DNA from: Rathayibacter rhapontici
Lineage (GTDB): Bacteria; Actinomycetota; Actinomycetes; Actinomycetales; Microbacteriaceae
Length of the DNA: 64,000 nucleotides
Direction: 5' to 3'
Assembly: GCF_001995175.1 (NCBI RefSeq)
Contig: NZ_MUKN01000012.1
Location: forward strand, 1 to 64,000
Shown here: in pieces, positions 26,190-36,483 of the stretch
How the letters are laid out: every line of letters starts with the position of its first letter
Position numbering within the stretch: position 1 is the stretch's first letter
Notes under the pieces: generated by a model
Databases searched by the model: none
Seen by the model: only the letters and a program-made list of their open reading frames with translations
What the model was told of the DNA's origin: nothing
Program-made: the position numbers and the translations under genes

Positions 26190-26204
26190 AGTAGCGTAGC
26201 CATC

Positions 26205-26921
26205 ATGGAACTCACCCCCTCGCTCCACCGCCTCGGCTCCGACGTCGTCGCCTCTTACCTGGTCGCGACCCCCGAGGGCGTCACTCTGATCGATGCCGGG
26301 CTGCCCGGCCACTGGTCCGATCTGCTCGCCGCGCTCGCCGAGCTCGGCCGTCCGATCGAGGACGTGAAGGGCGTCGTCCTCACCCACGGCGACTCCGACC
26401 ACATCGGCTTCGCCGAGCGCCTGCGCCGCGAGCACGGCGTGCCCGTCTTCGTGCACGCCGCCGATGCCGAGCGGGCGAAGGGCGGGAAGAAGCCCGCGAA
26501 CGGCAAGCAGTCGATGCGGCTCGGCGCCATGGCGGTATTCCTCGCCTACTTCGCGCGCAAGGGCGGACTCCGCATCCCTCCGCTGACCGAGGTGGTCGAG
26601 GTAGCCGACGGCGACGTGCTCGACCTGCCCGGGTCGCCGCGCATCATCGGCCTGCCCGGCCACTCCGCCGGCAGCGTCGCCGTGCACGTGCCGGCGGTCG
26701 ACGCCGTCTTCGTGGGCGACGGCCTGACGACGCGCCACGTGCTCACCGGCAGCTCGGGCCCGCAGCCCGCCCCGTTCACCGACGATCCGGAGCAGGCGCT
26801 CGCGTCGCTGCGCCTCCTCCTGCCGACCGGGGCGGCGTGGGTCCTGCCCGGGCACGGGGCTCCGTGGAGCGGCGGGGTCGCCGCGGCGGTCGCGGCCACC
26901 GAGGCCGCCGCCCGGAGCTGA
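26205..26921 (+). CDS. MBL-fold metallo-hydrolase
   Basis: 238-residue cytoplasmic hydrolase of the metallo-beta-lactamase fold. The metal-binding motif appears as 'LTHGDSDHIG' (about 64-73; HxDxDH with Gly/Ser spacers), followed by His in 'GLPGHSAGSVAVH' (about 150) and Asp in 'AVFVGDGL', and a final 'LPGHGAPW'. The start ATG abuts the TetR half-site, so expression is probably released by the TetR ligand. Substrate unknown; glyoxalase-II-like, lactonase or detoxifying roles are possible. Confidence 0.9.
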   Translation: MELTPSLHRLGSDVVASYLVATPEGVTLIDAGLPGHWSDLLAALAELGRPIEDVKGVVLTHGDSDHIGFAERLRREHGVPVFVHAADAERAKGGKKPANGKQSMRLGAMAVFLAYFARKGGLRIPPLTEVVEVADGDVLDLPGSPRIIGLPGHSAGSVAVHVPAVDAVFVGDGLTTRHVLTGSSGPQPAPFTDDPEQALASLRLLLPTGAAWVLPGHGAPWSGGVAAAVAATEAAARS

Positions 26922-26931
26922 TCGCCGGGGA

Positions 26932-28257
26932 TCAGGACGCCGGCACGAGGTCCCAGCGCGCCGCGAGGACCCGCAGTCCCTCGTCGAAGACGGCCGACCA
27001 GGCGGTCGCGTCGTGCGCGCTGCCGGGCACCTCGAGGTAGGTGGTCCGCATGCCGGCCGCTGCGGCGTCGGCGTGCAGCGTCTGCACCCCGGCGCGGAAC
27101 GCCGTGTCGTCGGCGCCCACTCCGAACACCGCGACCGTGTCGGAGTAGGGGGCGTGCGCGGCGAGGATGCTCGCAGGCTCCGCCGCCTCGTAGGCGCTCG
27201 CGCTGCCTCCGAAGCCCTCGCGGATCGTCGTCGCCTCGTCGCCCAGGCTCGGCGCGAGCTCGCCCGACGCGTCGATGACACCGCCGAAGAGCTCTGGATG
27301 CGCGGCGCCGAGCTGGATCGCGCAGGTGCCGCCCTGCGACAGCCCGCCGATCGCCCAGTCGGCCGGATCCGGCAGGACGGGCAGATGCGCCCGGATCCAG
27401 GCCGGGACGTCGACCGTCAGGTACGTCGCGGAGTTCCCCAACGGCGAGTCGACGCACATCGGGTTCGCGGACGGGTCGCTGAGCTGGTCGGGGGAGACGA
27501 CGATCGGCGCCAGCCCGGCGTGGTCCGCCGCGTAGGCGTCGAGCGTCTGCTGCAGCTTCTCGGTGGAGAGGGGGTCGGAGGGGGAGCCCGGCTGACCCGA
27601 CAGCATCACCATCACGGGCAGCAGGGGCGGGTCCGCGGTGAGGGCGGCCGGGGGGAGGTAGACCACGGCGTCGCGGGCGGGGAAGCCCGAGACGGTGGCC
27701 GGGATCGGGATCGACCGCACCGTGCCGGCGGTCGGCATCCCGGCGGGCGCCGTCCAGTCGGAGAACGGCGTGCGGCTGCCGCCGGGCACGGTGGGGAGCG
27801 CCCCGACCGCGGGGTAGGCGCTGAGTCCGAGGGCGCTGCGCAGAGTCGGGTACTGGCCGAAGTCGAGGTTGACGGTCATCGCTGCGGTGACCACCACGAG
27901 CACGGCGACGACGACGGAGGCGAGCGCGCGTCGGACGCGCCGGTGCGCGAGGGCGCGCACCAGGACGACGACGGCGACGCCGAGGCCACCGAGCGCGAGC
28001 CCCGCCCAGAGCCGCGTGACGGGCGTCAGGTCGACGCCGAGGGGACCGTCCGCACCGTCGAGCAGGGCGGCCAGCGCGGCTCCGCCCACGACGCCGATCA
28101 GGAGCACGGCCGCGACGAGAACCGCGCGCCGGACGCGTCCCTCCGGTCGCGAGCGGGTGTGGGCGACAACGAGGCCTGCGAAGGCGAGGGCCGCGACCGC
28201 GTAGACGGCCACGACGAGGGGGCCGGAGGAGAGGCTCAGCCCGAGGAGTGCGTTCAT
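26932..28257 (-). CDS. membrane-anchored alpha/beta-hydrolase esterase (antigen-85/esterase D-like)
   Basis: 441 residues. The N-terminal third holds four membrane segments ('LVVAVYAVAALAFAGLVVAH', 'VLVAAVLLIGVVGGAALAAL', 'LWAGLALGGLGVAVVVLVRA', 'ALASVVVAVLVVVTAAMTV'). The C-terminal two-thirds is an extracytoplasmic esterase domain with the nucleophile Ser in 'IGGLSQGGTCA' (about 322) and late 'GSAHDATAW' His. This layout is common in Microbacteriaceae. A role in cell-envelope acyl transfer or ester hydrolysis is family inference. Convergent with the metallo-hydrolase gene, with a small CTGATC/GATCAG hairpin between. Confidence 0.87.
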   Translation of the reverse strand: MNALLGLSLSSGPLVVAVYAVAALAFAGLVVAHTRSRPEGRVRRAVLVAAVLLIGVVGGAALAALLDGADGPLGVDLTPVTRLWAGLALGGLGVAVVVLVRALAHRRVRRALASVVVAVLVVVTAAMTVNLDFGQYPTLRSALGLSAYPAVGALPTVPGGSRTPFSDWTAPAGMPTAGTVRSIPIPATVSGFPARDAVVYLPPAALTADPPLLPVMVMLSGQPGSPSDPLSTEKLQQTLDAYAADHAGLAPIVVSPDQLSDPSANPMCVDSPLGNSATYLTVDVPAWIRAHLPVLPDPADWAIGGLSQGGTCAIQLGAAHPELFGGVIDASGELAPSLGDEATTIREGFGGSASAYEAAEPASILAAHAPYSDTVAVFGVGADDTAFRAGVQTLHADAAAAGMRTTYLEVPGSAHDATAWSAVFDEGLRVLAARWDLVPAS

Positions 28258-28536
28258 GCGTCGATCCGGTCGTCCTGCCGTCGGGAGGGGGCGGCGGGCG
28301 CCAGTCTCGACCCGCGCTCTGGACGTGCGCTGGAGGTCTTCTGGACGACCGGGAAGGCGGCCTCCCTCCCCAGCCCGCGATCCTCCGGACGATCCCCGGC
28401 CCGCGCGCAAGCCCGCGCATCGCCGCGCGACCCGCCTACCGTGGAGCACGAAGGACACGCAGACCGCGCCCTCACGAAGGAGCTCGAACCATGACGCAGA
28501 TCCCCCTCCCCGCCGCCGCCGAGCGCGAGCCCGCGC

Positions 28537-29535
28537 ATGAGCCGCGGAGTCGCCGTCGTCACCGGAGGCACCGCCGGACTCGGCCGCGCCACGGTGCGCG
28601 AGCTCGCGAAGCGCGGATGGGACGTCGCCGTGCTCGCGCGCGGAGCGGACGGGCTCGCGGCCACGGTCGCCGAGATCGAGCAGGCGGGCCGACGCGGGCT
28701 GGCGGTGCCGACCGACGTCGCCGACCGCGAGGCCGTCGAGGCCGCGGCCGACCGGGTGGAGGCCGAGCTCGGTCCGATCGAGCTGTGGGTCAACGATGCG
28801 ATGGTCGGGGTGTTCGGCGAGTTCCTCTCGACCGATCCGGCCGACTTCGAGCGCGCGGTGGCGGTCAACTTCTTCGGCTTCGTCAACGGCACCCGGGCGG
28901 CGCTGTCCCGGATGACCCCCCGCGGCCGCGGTCACGTGATCCAGGTGGGATCGGCGCTCGCGCACCGCGGCATCCCGCTCCAGGCGGCGTACTGCGCCTC
29001 GAAGTTCGGAGCGCGCGGATTCACCGAGGCGGTCACCGCCGAGCTCCTGCACTCCAAGAGCCGCATCCGGCTCTCCGAGGTCGACATGCCGGCGCTGAAC
29101 ACCATCCAGTTCAACTGGGTGAAGTCGCAGCTGCCGCACCACCCGCAGCCCGTCCCGCCGATCTACGAGCCCGAGGTCGGCGCCATCGCGATCGCCGACG
29201 TGGCCGACAAGCCGCGCCGCCGCACCTGGGTGGGGGAGCCGACGGCGGGAACGATCCTGGGCGACCGCTTCGCCGGCGCGTTCATGGACTGGTACCTCGC
29301 GCGCAGCGCCTTCGACGGCCAGCAGGCGCCCGACAAGAAGGAGCCGATGCTCCCGAACAACGTCTACGAGCCCGTGCCCGGCGATCACGGCGCCCGCGGT
29401 CTGTTCAGCGACAAGGCCCACACGATGACCCCGCAGATCTGGATGATCCGGCACCGCGCCGCGAGCTACGCCGGGGCAGCGGTCGCCGCGGCGGCCGGTG
29501 TCATCGGCGTCGTCGCGGCCCTGCGGAGGAAGTGA
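28537..29535 (+). CDS. short-chain dehydrogenase/reductase with C-terminal membrane segment
   Basis: 332 residues. NAD(P)-binding '[11 protein letters not shown]' (8-18), catalytic Ser in 'VGSALAHRG' and '[11 protein letters not shown]' (Tyr/Lys). The C-terminus ends in a hydrophobic helix ('[20 protein letters not shown]'). The ATG at 28537 has a poor ribosome site. A much better site (AAGGAG) precedes an ATG at 28491 that reads 'MTQIPLPAAAEREPA' but is in another frame, so the true N-terminus may be extended across a one-base error, or a short leader is translated. First of a three-gene set with an FAD oxidoreductase and an SRPBCC protein. Confidence 0.88.
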   Translation: MSRGVAVVTGGTAGLGRATVRELAKRGWDVAVLARGADGLAATVAEIEQAGRRGLAVPTDVADREAVEAAADRVEAELGPIELWVNDAMVGVFGEFLSTDPADFERAVAVNFFGFVNGTRAALSRMTPRGRGHVIQVGSALAHRGIPLQAAYCASKFGARGFTEAVTAELLHSKSRIRLSEVDMPALNTIQFNWVKSQLPHHPQPVPPIYEPEVGAIAIADVADKPRRRTWVGEPTAGTILGDRFAGAFMDWYLARSAFDGQQAPDKKEPMLPNNVYEPVPGDHGARGLFSDKAHTMTPQIWMIRHRAASYAGAAVAAAAGVIGVVAALRRK

Positions 29536-29537
29536 CC

Positions 29538-30986
29538 GTGGCCGACGTCGATGCCGTCGTCGTCGGGGCGGGGCCCAACGGGCTCGCCGCGGCGGTCGTC
29601 CTCGCGCGGGCGGGGCTCTCGGTCACGGTGCTCGAGCGCAACGAGCGGATCGGCGGCGGCGCGCGGACGGCCGAGCTCACGCTGCCGGGCTTCCACCACG
29701 ACGTCTGCTCGGCCGTGCATCCGATGGCGCTCGCCTCGGAGTTCTTCCGGCGCTTCCGGCTCGACGAGCGGATCGACCTGCGGGTCCCCGACATCTCGTA
29801 CGCGCATCCGCTCGACGGCGGCCGGGCCGGCATCGCCTACCGCGACCTCGACCGCACGGCCGAGGCGCTCGGGCGCGACGGGGCCGCCTGGCGCGCGCTG
29901 ATGGGTCCGCTGTCCGAGCGGGCCGACCGCGTCTCGGGCTTCACGAACGACCCGCTGCTGCGCGTGCCGACCGATCCGAGCGTGCTCGTGCGCTTCGGGC
30001 TCCGGGTGCTCGAGCAGGGCTCGCCGTTCTGGAACCTGCGATTCCGCGAGGACGTCGCCCCCGCGATGCTCACCGGGGTCGCGGCGCACTCGATCCGCCC
30101 GATGCCGAGCCCGTCGACGGCCGCCGCCGCTCTCGCTCTCGGGACCTACGCGCACGCCCGCGGCTGGCCGGTGCCGATCGGCGGCAGCCAGTCGATCGTC
30201 GACGCCCTCGCCGACGACCTGCGCGCCCACGGCGGCACCATCGAGACGGGGGTCGAGGTCACCTCCCTCGCGCAGCTGCCCCGCGCCCGGGCCGTGCTCT
30301 TCGACCTCACTCCGAAGGCGCTGCTCGCGCTCGCCGGCGACCGGCTGCCGCGCGCCTACTCGAAGGCCCTCCGCGCGTTCCGCTACGGCAACGGCGTCGC
30401 CAAGGTCGACTTCGCGCTCGACGGACCAGTGCCCTGGACCCACCCCGAGCTCCGCCGGGCCGGCACCCTGCACGTCGGCGGCACCCGGGCCGAGATCGCC
30501 GGAGCCGAGCGCGACGTCGCCCGGGGGCGGCACAGTGGGAACCCCTACGTGCTCGTCGCCCAGCCCTCGCTCGCGGATCCCGGCCGAGCGCCCGAGGGCA
30601 AGCACGTGCTGTGGGCGTACACGCACGTGCCGCGCTACTCGCCCCTGCATCAGCAGGAGGCGATCACCGCGCAGATCGAGCGCTTCGCTCCGGGCTTCCG
30701 CGACCGCGTCATCGGGGTCTCGTCCATGACCGCGCGCGACATGGAGCAGTACAACCCCAACTACCTCGGCGGCGACATCGCGGCCGGAGCGGCCAGCGTC
30801 GTCCAGCTGCTCTCGCGACCGGTGCCCTCGCCCGACCCGTGGCGGACGCCCGCGAAGGGCCTGTACCTCTGCTCGTCGTCGACGCCGCCCGGCCCGGGAG
30901 TGCACGGCATGGCGGGCTGGCACGCGGCCCGCAGCGCCCTGCGCCACGAGTTCGGGGTCACCCGCGCGCCCGATCTGGCACCCTGA
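29538..30986 (+). CDS. NAD(P)/FAD-dependent oxidoreductase (phytoene desaturase-like)
   Basis: 482 residues. Dinucleotide-binding start '[20 protein letters not shown]' with Glu in '[19 protein letters not shown]', the second FAD motif. The C-terminal '[20 protein letters not shown]' closes the FAD site as in the CrtI/PDS-like group. The GTG at 29538 is preferred: GGAGGA lies 7 bases upstream, whereas the GTG at 29532 is too close. Directly downstream of the SDR gene. Substrate unknown; no carotenoid genes are nearby. Confidence 0.9.
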   Translation: MADVDAVVVGAGPNGLAAAVVLARAGLSVTVLERNERIGGGARTAELTLPGFHHDVCSAVHPMALASEFFRRFRLDERIDLRVPDISYAHPLDGGRAGIAYRDLDRTAEALGRDGAAWRALMGPLSERADRVSGFTNDPLLRVPTDPSVLVRFGLRVLEQGSPFWNLRFREDVAPAMLTGVAAHSIRPMPSPSTAAAALALGTYAHARGWPVPIGGSQSIVDALADDLRAHGGTIETGVEVTSLAQLPRARAVLFDLTPKALLALAGDRLPRAYSKALRAFRYGNGVAKVDFALDGPVPWTHPELRRAGTLHVGGTRAEIAGAERDVARGRHSGNPYVLVAQPSLADPGRAPEGKHVLWAYTHVPRYSPLHQQEAITAQIERFAPGFRDRVIGVSSMTARDMEQYNPNYLGGDIAAGAASVVQLLSRPVPSPDPWRTPAKGLYLCSSSTPPGPGVHGMAGWHAARSALRHEFGVTRAPDLAP

Positions 30987-31039
30987 GGGGAGGGGCGACC
31001 CCGCTCCCGCGCACCGACCGCCTTCCGAAGGAGCCCGCG

Positions 31040-31639
31040 ATGTCCCGCAACACCCGCGTCTTCCACTGCCCGCCCGAGTCCGTCTTCGCCGCCCTCTCCT
31101 CCGGATGGCTCTTCCCGTCCTGGGTGGTCGGCGCCTCGCGGATGCGCAAGGTGGACGAGGACTTCCCGCACATCGGGTCGCAGCTGCACCACTCGTTCGG
31201 GCTCTGGCCGCTCGTCATCGACGACCGCACCACCGTCCTCGAATGGGACCCGCCGCACCGCTTCATCATCCAGGCGGCCGGCTGGCCGATGGGCGAGGCG
31301 CGGGTGCGGATCGAGGTGGAGCCGCACAAGGACGGCTGCCGCGTGCGCATGCACGAGACCGCCGTGAAGGGCCCCGGCACGCTCATCCCGAAGCCGCTGC
31401 TGCACTCGTTCCTCTGGGTGCGCAACATCGAGGCGCTGCAGCGCCTCGCGCACATGGCCGAGGCGGGCGCGGGCGGACGGGTCCTCGAGCCCCGGGCCCT
31501 GCCCTCGCCGCGCGACCGCGAGGGCGTCGACACCCCGAAGCACCTGGTGTCGCGGACCCTCGGCACCCTCGCCTCGGTGGCCGTCGGGTCGCTGGCGCTG
31601 CGCGCCGCGGCGGCGGCGACCCGGCGCGCCCGCGCCTGA
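31040..31639 (+). CDS. SRPBCC-family protein
   Basis: 199 residues, START/Bet v1-like ligand-binding fold ('RVFHCPPESVFAALSSGWLF', 'VLEWDPPHRFIIQA'). A C-terminal stretch ('TLGTLASVAVGSLALRAA') may associate with membrane. The ATG follows GAAGGAG. It sits 53 bases after the FAD oxidoreductase gene and probably belongs to that operon, handling a hydrophobic ligand (inference). Confidence 0.87.
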   Translation: MSRNTRVFHCPPESVFAALSSGWLFPSWVVGASRMRKVDEDFPHIGSQLHHSFGLWPLVIDDRTTVLEWDPPHRFIIQAAGWPMGEARVRIEVEPHKDGCRVRMHETAVKGPGTLIPKPLLHSFLWVRNIEALQRLAHMAEAGAGGRVLEPRALPSPRDREGVDTPKHLVSRTLGTLASVAVGSLALRAAAAATRRARA

Positions 31640-31657
31640 TCGCGGGGCGCGCCCGGG

Positions 31658-31975
31658 TCAGACGATGCGCTCGACGAGCCGCACGTGGTGCACGGCGACC
31701 CGCTTCGGCTCGCCCTCGAAGGCCGCCGCGCGCTCGGGCGAGGCCAGGTAGGTCTTCTCGATCGCGAGGAACGACTCCGCGTCTCCGGGCGTGCTGACCG
31801 CCCAGACGAACTCGTTCACCTCGCGGTCGGCGTAGGCGAACTCGATCCGGAAGCCCAGCGCCTCGCGCGCCGGCACGATCCTCGCCCGGAACCAGGCGAG
31901 GAAGTCGTCGATCACCCCGTCCACCAGCTCGTAGCGTCGGAGTTGGACGGTCCTGGTCTCTGCAGCGTCGCTCAT
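31658..31975 (-). CDS. small dimeric alpha/beta-barrel protein (NIPSNAP/monooxygenase fold)
   Basis: 105 residues. 'TVQLRRYELVDGVIDDFLAW' and 'FEFAYAD'-like strand ('FRIEFAYADREVNEFVWAVS') then a helix with 'YLASPERAAAFEG' are typical of NIPSNAP-like ferredoxin-fold proteins. The ATG at 31975 is used; an upstream ATG at 32038 adds a low-complexity tail. Function unknown. Divergent from the MFS gene. Confidence 0.78.
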   Translation of the reverse strand: MSDAAETRTVQLRRYELVDGVIDDFLAWFRARIVPAREALGFRIEFAYADREVNEFVWAVSTPGDAESFLAIEKTYLASPERAAAFEGEPKRVAVHHVRLVERIV

Positions 31976-32067
31976 GCGCTCGACGGTACCGGAGTCGCGG
32001 ACGCCGCTCCCGCCCGCTCGTCCCGCTGAGTCACTCACCGCCCGTCCACCCCTCGAGGAGGCACCCC

Positions 32068-33435
32068 CTGGATCCCCGCCGAAACCGCGCTCTCGCGCTC
32101 CTCGTCGCCGGCTGCTTCTTCATGGAGAACCTCGATGCGACGATCGTGACGACCGCGGCGCCCGCGATCGCGGCCGACCTCGGGGTCGACTCCGCCGCGA
32201 TCGCGATCACCGTGACCGCGTTCCTGCTCACCGTCGCGGTCCTGATCCCGGCCTCGGGCTGGCTCAGCGAGCGCTTCGGCGTGCGCCGCGTGTTCACCCT
32301 GGCGATCGCCGTCTTCACGATCGCGTCCCTGCTCTGCGCGCTCAGCCCGACGCTGCCCGTGCTGATCGCCGCGCGGGTCCTCCAGGGTGTGGGCGGAGCG
32401 CTGATGGTGCCGGTCGGCCGCCTCGCAGTGCTGCGGGTCACGCCGCGCGAGCGCATCATCGAGGCCATCGCGATCCTGGTCTGGCCGGGCCTCGTGGCGC
32501 CGATCGTCGCTCCGTTCGTCGGCGGACTGCTGACCACCTACGCGTCCTGGCACTGGATCTTCTTGATCAACCTGCCGCTCGGAGCGGTCGCGTTCGTCCT
32601 GGCGCTGCGCATCGTGCCCGGTGGGCGGGAGGAGGCGCCGCCGCCCCTGGACGTCGTCGGCCTGGTGCTCGTCGTCGTCGGCCTCGGCGCGCTCGTCGGC
32701 GCCTCAGGGCTGGTCGCCGCCTCCGTCTCGGACCCGCGCGCGCTGACGCTCGCCGTCGCGGGCGCAGCCGTGACCGCGGTTGCCGTCCGGCATCTGCGCC
32801 GTGCGCCGCATCCGCTCGTCCGCCTCGACGCCTTCCGCTTCGCGACGTTCCGGGTGGCGAACGCGAGCGGATCGCTCTACCGGGCGACGATCAACGCCGT
32901 CCCGTTCCTCCTGCCGCTGCTGTTCCAGGACGCGTTCGGCTGGAGCCCGGTGCAGGCCGGCTCGGTCGTGCTCGCCCTGTTCGTCGGCAACCTCGCGATC
33001 AAGCCCGCCACCACGTGGCTGCTGCGGACCCTGGGGTTCCGGACAGTGCTGGTCGTCTCGAACGCGATCGGAGTCGCGTGCATGGCGGCGATGGCGTTCC
33101 TCACCCCGGAGGTGCCGATCGCCGCGGTCGTCGCCCTGCTCGTGCTCAGCGGCGTCGCCCGCTCGGCCGGCTTCACCGCCTACAACACCGTCACCTTCGC
33201 CGAGGTGCCCGCCGAGGGGATGTCGGGCGCGAACACGCTGAGCGCGACCACGCAGCAGGTCGCGGCGGGCTTCGGAGTCGCGGTGGGCGGCGTCGCCCTC
33301 GCGGTCGGGACCGCGCTGGGTCCGGGCCTCGTGCCCTACCGGTTCGCGTTCCTGGTGATCGCGGTGCTGACGCTGGTGCCGCTCGTCGCGGCGGCGCGCC
33401 TGACGCGCGACTCGGGGAGCGAGCTGACCCGCTGA
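32068..33435 (+). CDS. MFS drug-efflux-type transporter (DHA2), apparent CTG start
   Basis: Proton-driven multidrug exporter of the EmrB/QacA kind, about 455 residues. The first in-frame ATG (32122) falls inside membrane segment 1 ('ALALLVAGCFFMENLDATIV'), so a protein starting there would lack half of it. A CTG at 32068, six bases after a perfect GAGGAGG (32055-32061), gives a complete segment and is preferred. The motif 'LDATIVTTAAPAIAADL' and motif-A-like 'GWLSERFGVRRVF' are clear; the family usually has 14 segments, and this member is near the short end. Substrate unknown. Confidence 0.85.
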   Translation: MDPRRNRALALLVAGCFFMENLDATIVTTAAPAIAADLGVDSAAIAITVTAFLLTVAVLIPASGWLSERFGVRRVFTLAIAVFTIASLLCALSPTLPVLIAARVLQGVGGALMVPVGRLAVLRVTPRERIIEAIAILVWPGLVAPIVAPFVGGLLTTYASWHWIFLINLPLGAVAFVLALRIVPGGREEAPPPLDVVGLVLVVVGLGALVGASGLVAASVSDPRALTLAVAGAAVTAVAVRHLRRAPHPLVRLDAFRFATFRVANASGSLYRATINAVPFLLPLLFQDAFGWSPVQAGSVVLALFVGNLAIKPATTWLLRTLGFRTVLVVSNAIGVACMAAMAFLTPEVPIAAVVALLVLSGVARSAGFTAYNTVTFAEVPAEGMSGANTLSATTQQVAAGFGVAVGGVALAVGTALGPGLVPYRFAFLVIAVLTLVPLVAAARLTRDSGSELTR

Positions 33436-33520
33436 CGGCGAGAGCCGCCGGCGGCGAGGACCGAACAGCGAGGGCCGCTGACGGCGACGACCGAACGGCG
33501 AGGGCCGCCGGCGGCGACGG

Positions 33521-33838
33521 TCAGAGCGCGCCCTGCTCCGGCGTGCCGGCGGGGATCGGGGCGAGGCGCACGATGCGCGGCGGCTCCTGCAGCAGCCCCT
33601 CGAGCGAGGCGTTGAGGCGGGCGACGGGCTCGCCCGCGCCGTGGGCGTCGAGCTCGGCCGCGCTGGTCCACTTCTCGATCATCACGACGGTGCCGTCGGG
33701 CGCGTCGTGGATCGAGTAGAGCTCGCAGCCCGGCTCGCCGTGCACCTCGGCGATGCCTGCGCGCAGGGCGTCGACCATGCGCTCGCGGGCGCCCTCGGCG
33801 GGGGTGAAGACGACGTGGACGACGACGGGAGCTGTCAT
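33521..33838 (-). CDS. putative quinol monooxygenase (ABM domain)
   Basis: 105-residue antibiotic-biosynthesis-monooxygenase-fold protein ('[20 protein letters not shown]', '[20 protein letters not shown]', '[12 protein letters not shown]'). Similar to YgiN-like quinol oxidases. The ATG at 33838 is used; an upstream ATG at 33877 would add 13 non-conserved residues. The DNA between it and the MFS gene (33436-33520) holds direct GC-rich repeats of a CGGCGAGGGCCGC type. Confidence 0.85.
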   Translation of the reverse strand: MTAPVVVHVVFTPAEGARERMVDALRAGIAEVHGEPGCELYSIHDAPDGTVVMIEKWTSAAELDAHGAGEPVARLNASLEGLLQEPPRIVRLAPIPAGTPEQGAL

Positions 33839-33878
33839 GGCGGGGTTCCTCACGGTGGGCGGGGCGGGACCGTCCACG

Positions 33879-34820
33879 CTACTCCGCCCGGTCGGCGCCC
33901 CCGCCGAGGCCGAGCGCCATGCCGTCGAGGAGGTCGTGCGCGGTCGACGTGACGGAGTCGAGTCCGGGGGAGGCGCTGCTCGCGGCCCGCAGGACCTCGC
34001 CCCAGATCAGCGCGCCGGCGGCGATGACGTCCTCGCGGCCCGGGCGCAGGTAGGGCAGCGCCGCGGCGTCGGCCGGGGAGAGGCGGGCGAGGTCGTCGCA
34101 GGCGGCGAGCACGGTGGCGAGGGGGAGCTCCGCTTCGAGCGCCCCGCGGTCGTAGGCGCGGAGTCCGAGCGCGTGCGCGGTGACGGTCAGCACCGTCGCG
34201 GCGACGCCGACCACGCTGCGGGCGCGCGAGAGGTCGACGGAGGAGGCGGCCAGCGCCGCGCGGACATCGGCGCGCATCGCCTCCCGCTCCTCGTCGGTCG
34301 GCGCCGCGGCCCGGCGGTGGCGCTCGGTCAGGCGGACGCTGCCGACGTCCATCGAGTGCGCCTGCTCGGGCGCCGCGTCGCCGAGCACCAGCTCCGTCGA
34401 TCCGCCGCCGAGGTCGACGACCAGCACCGGCCGGTCCGTGTCGACCACCCCGGTGGCGCCGCGGAACGAGAGCGCGGCCTCCTCCTCGCCGCTGATCGTC
34501 TCGGGGCGCACCCCGATGATCCGCTCCACCGCGTCGAGGAACTCCCCACGATCGCTCGCGTCCCGGGTGGCGGAGGTCGCGGCGAAGCGCAGCCGCGTCG
34601 CTCCGGCATCGCGGACCAGATCGGCGTACTCGCGCGTGACGGCCAGCGTGCGCTCGAGCGCTGCGGGGTCGAAGCGGCCGGTGCGGTCGACGCCGTGGCC
34701 GAGACGGACGAGCTCGGTGCGGCGGACCACGTCGGTCAGGCGGTCGCCGTCGACGTCGGCGATCAGGAGGCGGAGGGAGTTGGTGCCGCAGTCGAAGGCG
34801 GCGACGCGCGTGCGAGGCAT
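33879..34820 (-). CDS. ppx: exopolyphosphatase / pppGpp phosphohydrolase (Ppx/GppA)
   Basis: 313 residues, ASKHA fold. Phosphate-1 loop '[17 protein letters not shown]' (8-24) and phosphate-2 loop '[13 protein letters not shown]' (about 137-149) are intact, with the acid 'EGEEEAAL'-type region seen as '[11 protein letters not shown]'. Short single-domain Ppx typical of actinobacteria. It removes terminal phosphate from polyphosphate or pppGpp in the cytosol. Divergent from the PrpD gene. Confidence 0.93.
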   Translation of the reverse strand: MPRTRVAAFDCGTNSLRLLIADVDGDRLTDVVRRTELVRLGHGVDRTGRFDPAALERTLAVTREYADLVRDAGATRLRFAATSATRDASDRGEFLDAVERIIGVRPETISGEEEAALSFRGATGVVDTDRPVLVVDLGGGSTELVLGDAAPEQAHSMDVGSVRLTERHRRAAAPTDEEREAMRADVRAALAASSVDLSRARSVVGVAATVLTVTAHALGLRAYDRGALEAELPLATVLAACDDLARLSPADAAALPYLRPGREDVIAAGALIWGEVLRAASSASPGLDSVTSTAHDLLDGMALGLGGGADRAE

Positions 34821-34949
34821 GCCGCCATCCTCCAGGACCCGGCGCCGGAGCGGGGATCGCGGCCCGCTGAGGCCCGGCGGCGAGGAGATCGCCGTCGCGA
34901 GCACGCGAGACCAGGTCCTAGCCTGGGAGGACGAGCCGAAGGAGCCCCC

Positions 34950-36473
34950 GTGCACGATCACCACGTCCGCGTCCACCGCAGCGACGAGAACCTCGAGCGC
35001 GCAGGCCAGCTCGCCCACGCGCTCGCCGAGATCGCCGTCGACCCGGTCGCCGTCGACGACGAGGTCGCCGAGATGGTCGTCAACCGGGTCATCGACAACG
35101 CGGCCGTCGCCACCGCCTCGCTGCTGCGCCGCCCCGTCGTCGCCGCCCGCTCGCAGGCGCTCGCGCACCCCGCGTCGATCGGGGGAGAGGGCGCCGTCGT
35201 CGTCGGCACCGACCTCTCCCGTCGCGTCTCACCCGAGTGGGCGGCGTGGGCGAACGGCGTCGCCGTGCGCGAGCTCGACTACCACGACACCTTCCTCGCG
35301 GCCGAGTACTCGCATCCGGGCGACAACATCCCGCCCTTGGTCGCCGTCGCCCAGCACGCGGGCATCGGAGGCGCGCAGCTGCTGCGCGGCATCGTCACGG
35401 CCTACGAGGTCCAGGTCGACCTGGTCAAGGCGATCAGCCTGCACCGGCACAAGATCGACCACGTGGCCCACCTCGGCCCGTCGGCCGCCGCCGGCCTGGG
35501 CACGATGCTCGGGCTCGACGTGGCGACGGTCGAGCAGGCGATCGCCCAGGCGCTGCACACCACCACCGCGACCCGGCAGTCCCGCAAGGGCGAGATCTCG
35601 ACCTGGAAGGCGTACGCGCCGGCCTTTGCGGGCAAGATGGCGATCGAGGCCGTCGACCGGGCGATGCGCGGCGAGACCAGCCCGTCGCCGATCTACGAGG
35701 GCGAGGACGGCGTGATCGCCTGGCTGCTCGACGGCGCCGACGCGTCCTACGACGTGCCGCTGCCCGATCGCGGCGAGGCCAAGCGCGCGATCCTCGACAC
35801 GTACACGAAGGAGCACTCAGCCGAGTACCAGGCGCAGGCGCTCATCGACCTCGCCCGCCGCCTGCACCACTCCCACCCCGAGGCGGCCGACCCCGAGCGC
35901 GTCGAGCGCATCGTGATCCACACCTCGCACCACACGCACTTCGTCATCGGCTCGGGCGCGAACGACCCGCAGAAGTACGACCCGCAGGCGTCGCGCGAGA
36001 CGCTCGACCACTCGGTGCCCTACATCTTCACCGTGGCGCTGCAGGACGGCGCGTGGCACCACCTGCGCAGCTACGCCCCCGAGCGCGCGGCCCGGGCCGA
36101 CACCATCGCGCTCTGGCACCGCACGACGACGGAGGAGGACGCGGAGTGGACCCGCCGCTACCACTCCGAGGACCCGGCCGAGAAGGCGTTCGGCGCGCGC
36201 GTCGAGATCCTGCTCACCGACGGCACCACGATCGTCGACGAGATCGCGGTGGCGGATGCGCATCCGCTCGGCGCCCACCCGTTCTCGCGCGAGCAGTACG
36301 TCTCGAAGTTCCGCACGCTCGCGGCCGACGTGCTCGAGGAGCGCGAGATCGAGCGCTTCCTCGACCTCGCGCAGCGACTGCCGGAGCTGACCCCCGAGGA
36401 GGTCGGACGGCTCACCATCGTGGCGGCCCCCGGCGTGCTCGCCTCGGTGGAGTCGCCGCGCGGCCTGTTCTAG
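34950..36473 (+). CDS. prpD: MmgE/PrpD family protein (2-methylcitrate dehydratase)
   Basis: 507 residues. GTG start after GAAGGAG. '[20 protein letters not shown]', '[20 protein letters not shown]', '[17 protein letters not shown]' and '[20 protein letters not shown]' are classic PrpD blocks. The enzyme dehydrates 2-methylcitrate to 2-methyl-cis-aconitate in propionate breakdown. No prpB or prpC is adjacent, so another role within the MmgE/PrpD family cannot be excluded. The dispersed repeats begin just after its stop. Confidence 0.92.
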   Translation: MHDHHVRVHRSDENLERAGQLAHALAEIAVDPVAVDDEVAEMVVNRVIDNAAVATASLLRRPVVAARSQALAHPASIGGEGAVVVGTDLSRRVSPEWAAWANGVAVRELDYHDTFLAAEYSHPGDNIPPLVAVAQHAGIGGAQLLRGIVTAYEVQVDLVKAISLHRHKIDHVAHLGPSAAAGLGTMLGLDVATVEQAIAQALHTTTATRQSRKGEISTWKAYAPAFAGKMAIEAVDRAMRGETSPSPIYEGEDGVIAWLLDGADASYDVPLPDRGEAKRAILDTYTKEHSAEYQAQALIDLARRLHHSHPEAADPERVERIVIHTSHHTHFVIGSGANDPQKYDPQASRETLDHSVPYIFTVALQDGAWHHLRSYAPERAARADTIALWHRTTTEEDAEWTRRYHSEDPAEKAFGARVEILLTDGTTIVDEIAVADAHPLGAHPFSREQYVSKFRTLAADVLEEREIERFLDLAQRLPELTPEEVGRLTIVAAPGVLASVESPRGLF

Positions 36474-36483
36474 CCCGGTCTCG

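Noticed and set aside
33436-33520. Small repeat-encoded peptide between the MFS and ABM genes
   Set aside because: The GC-rich direct repeats (CGGCGAGGGCCGC type) give only Ala/Arg/Gly strings and no ribosome site.
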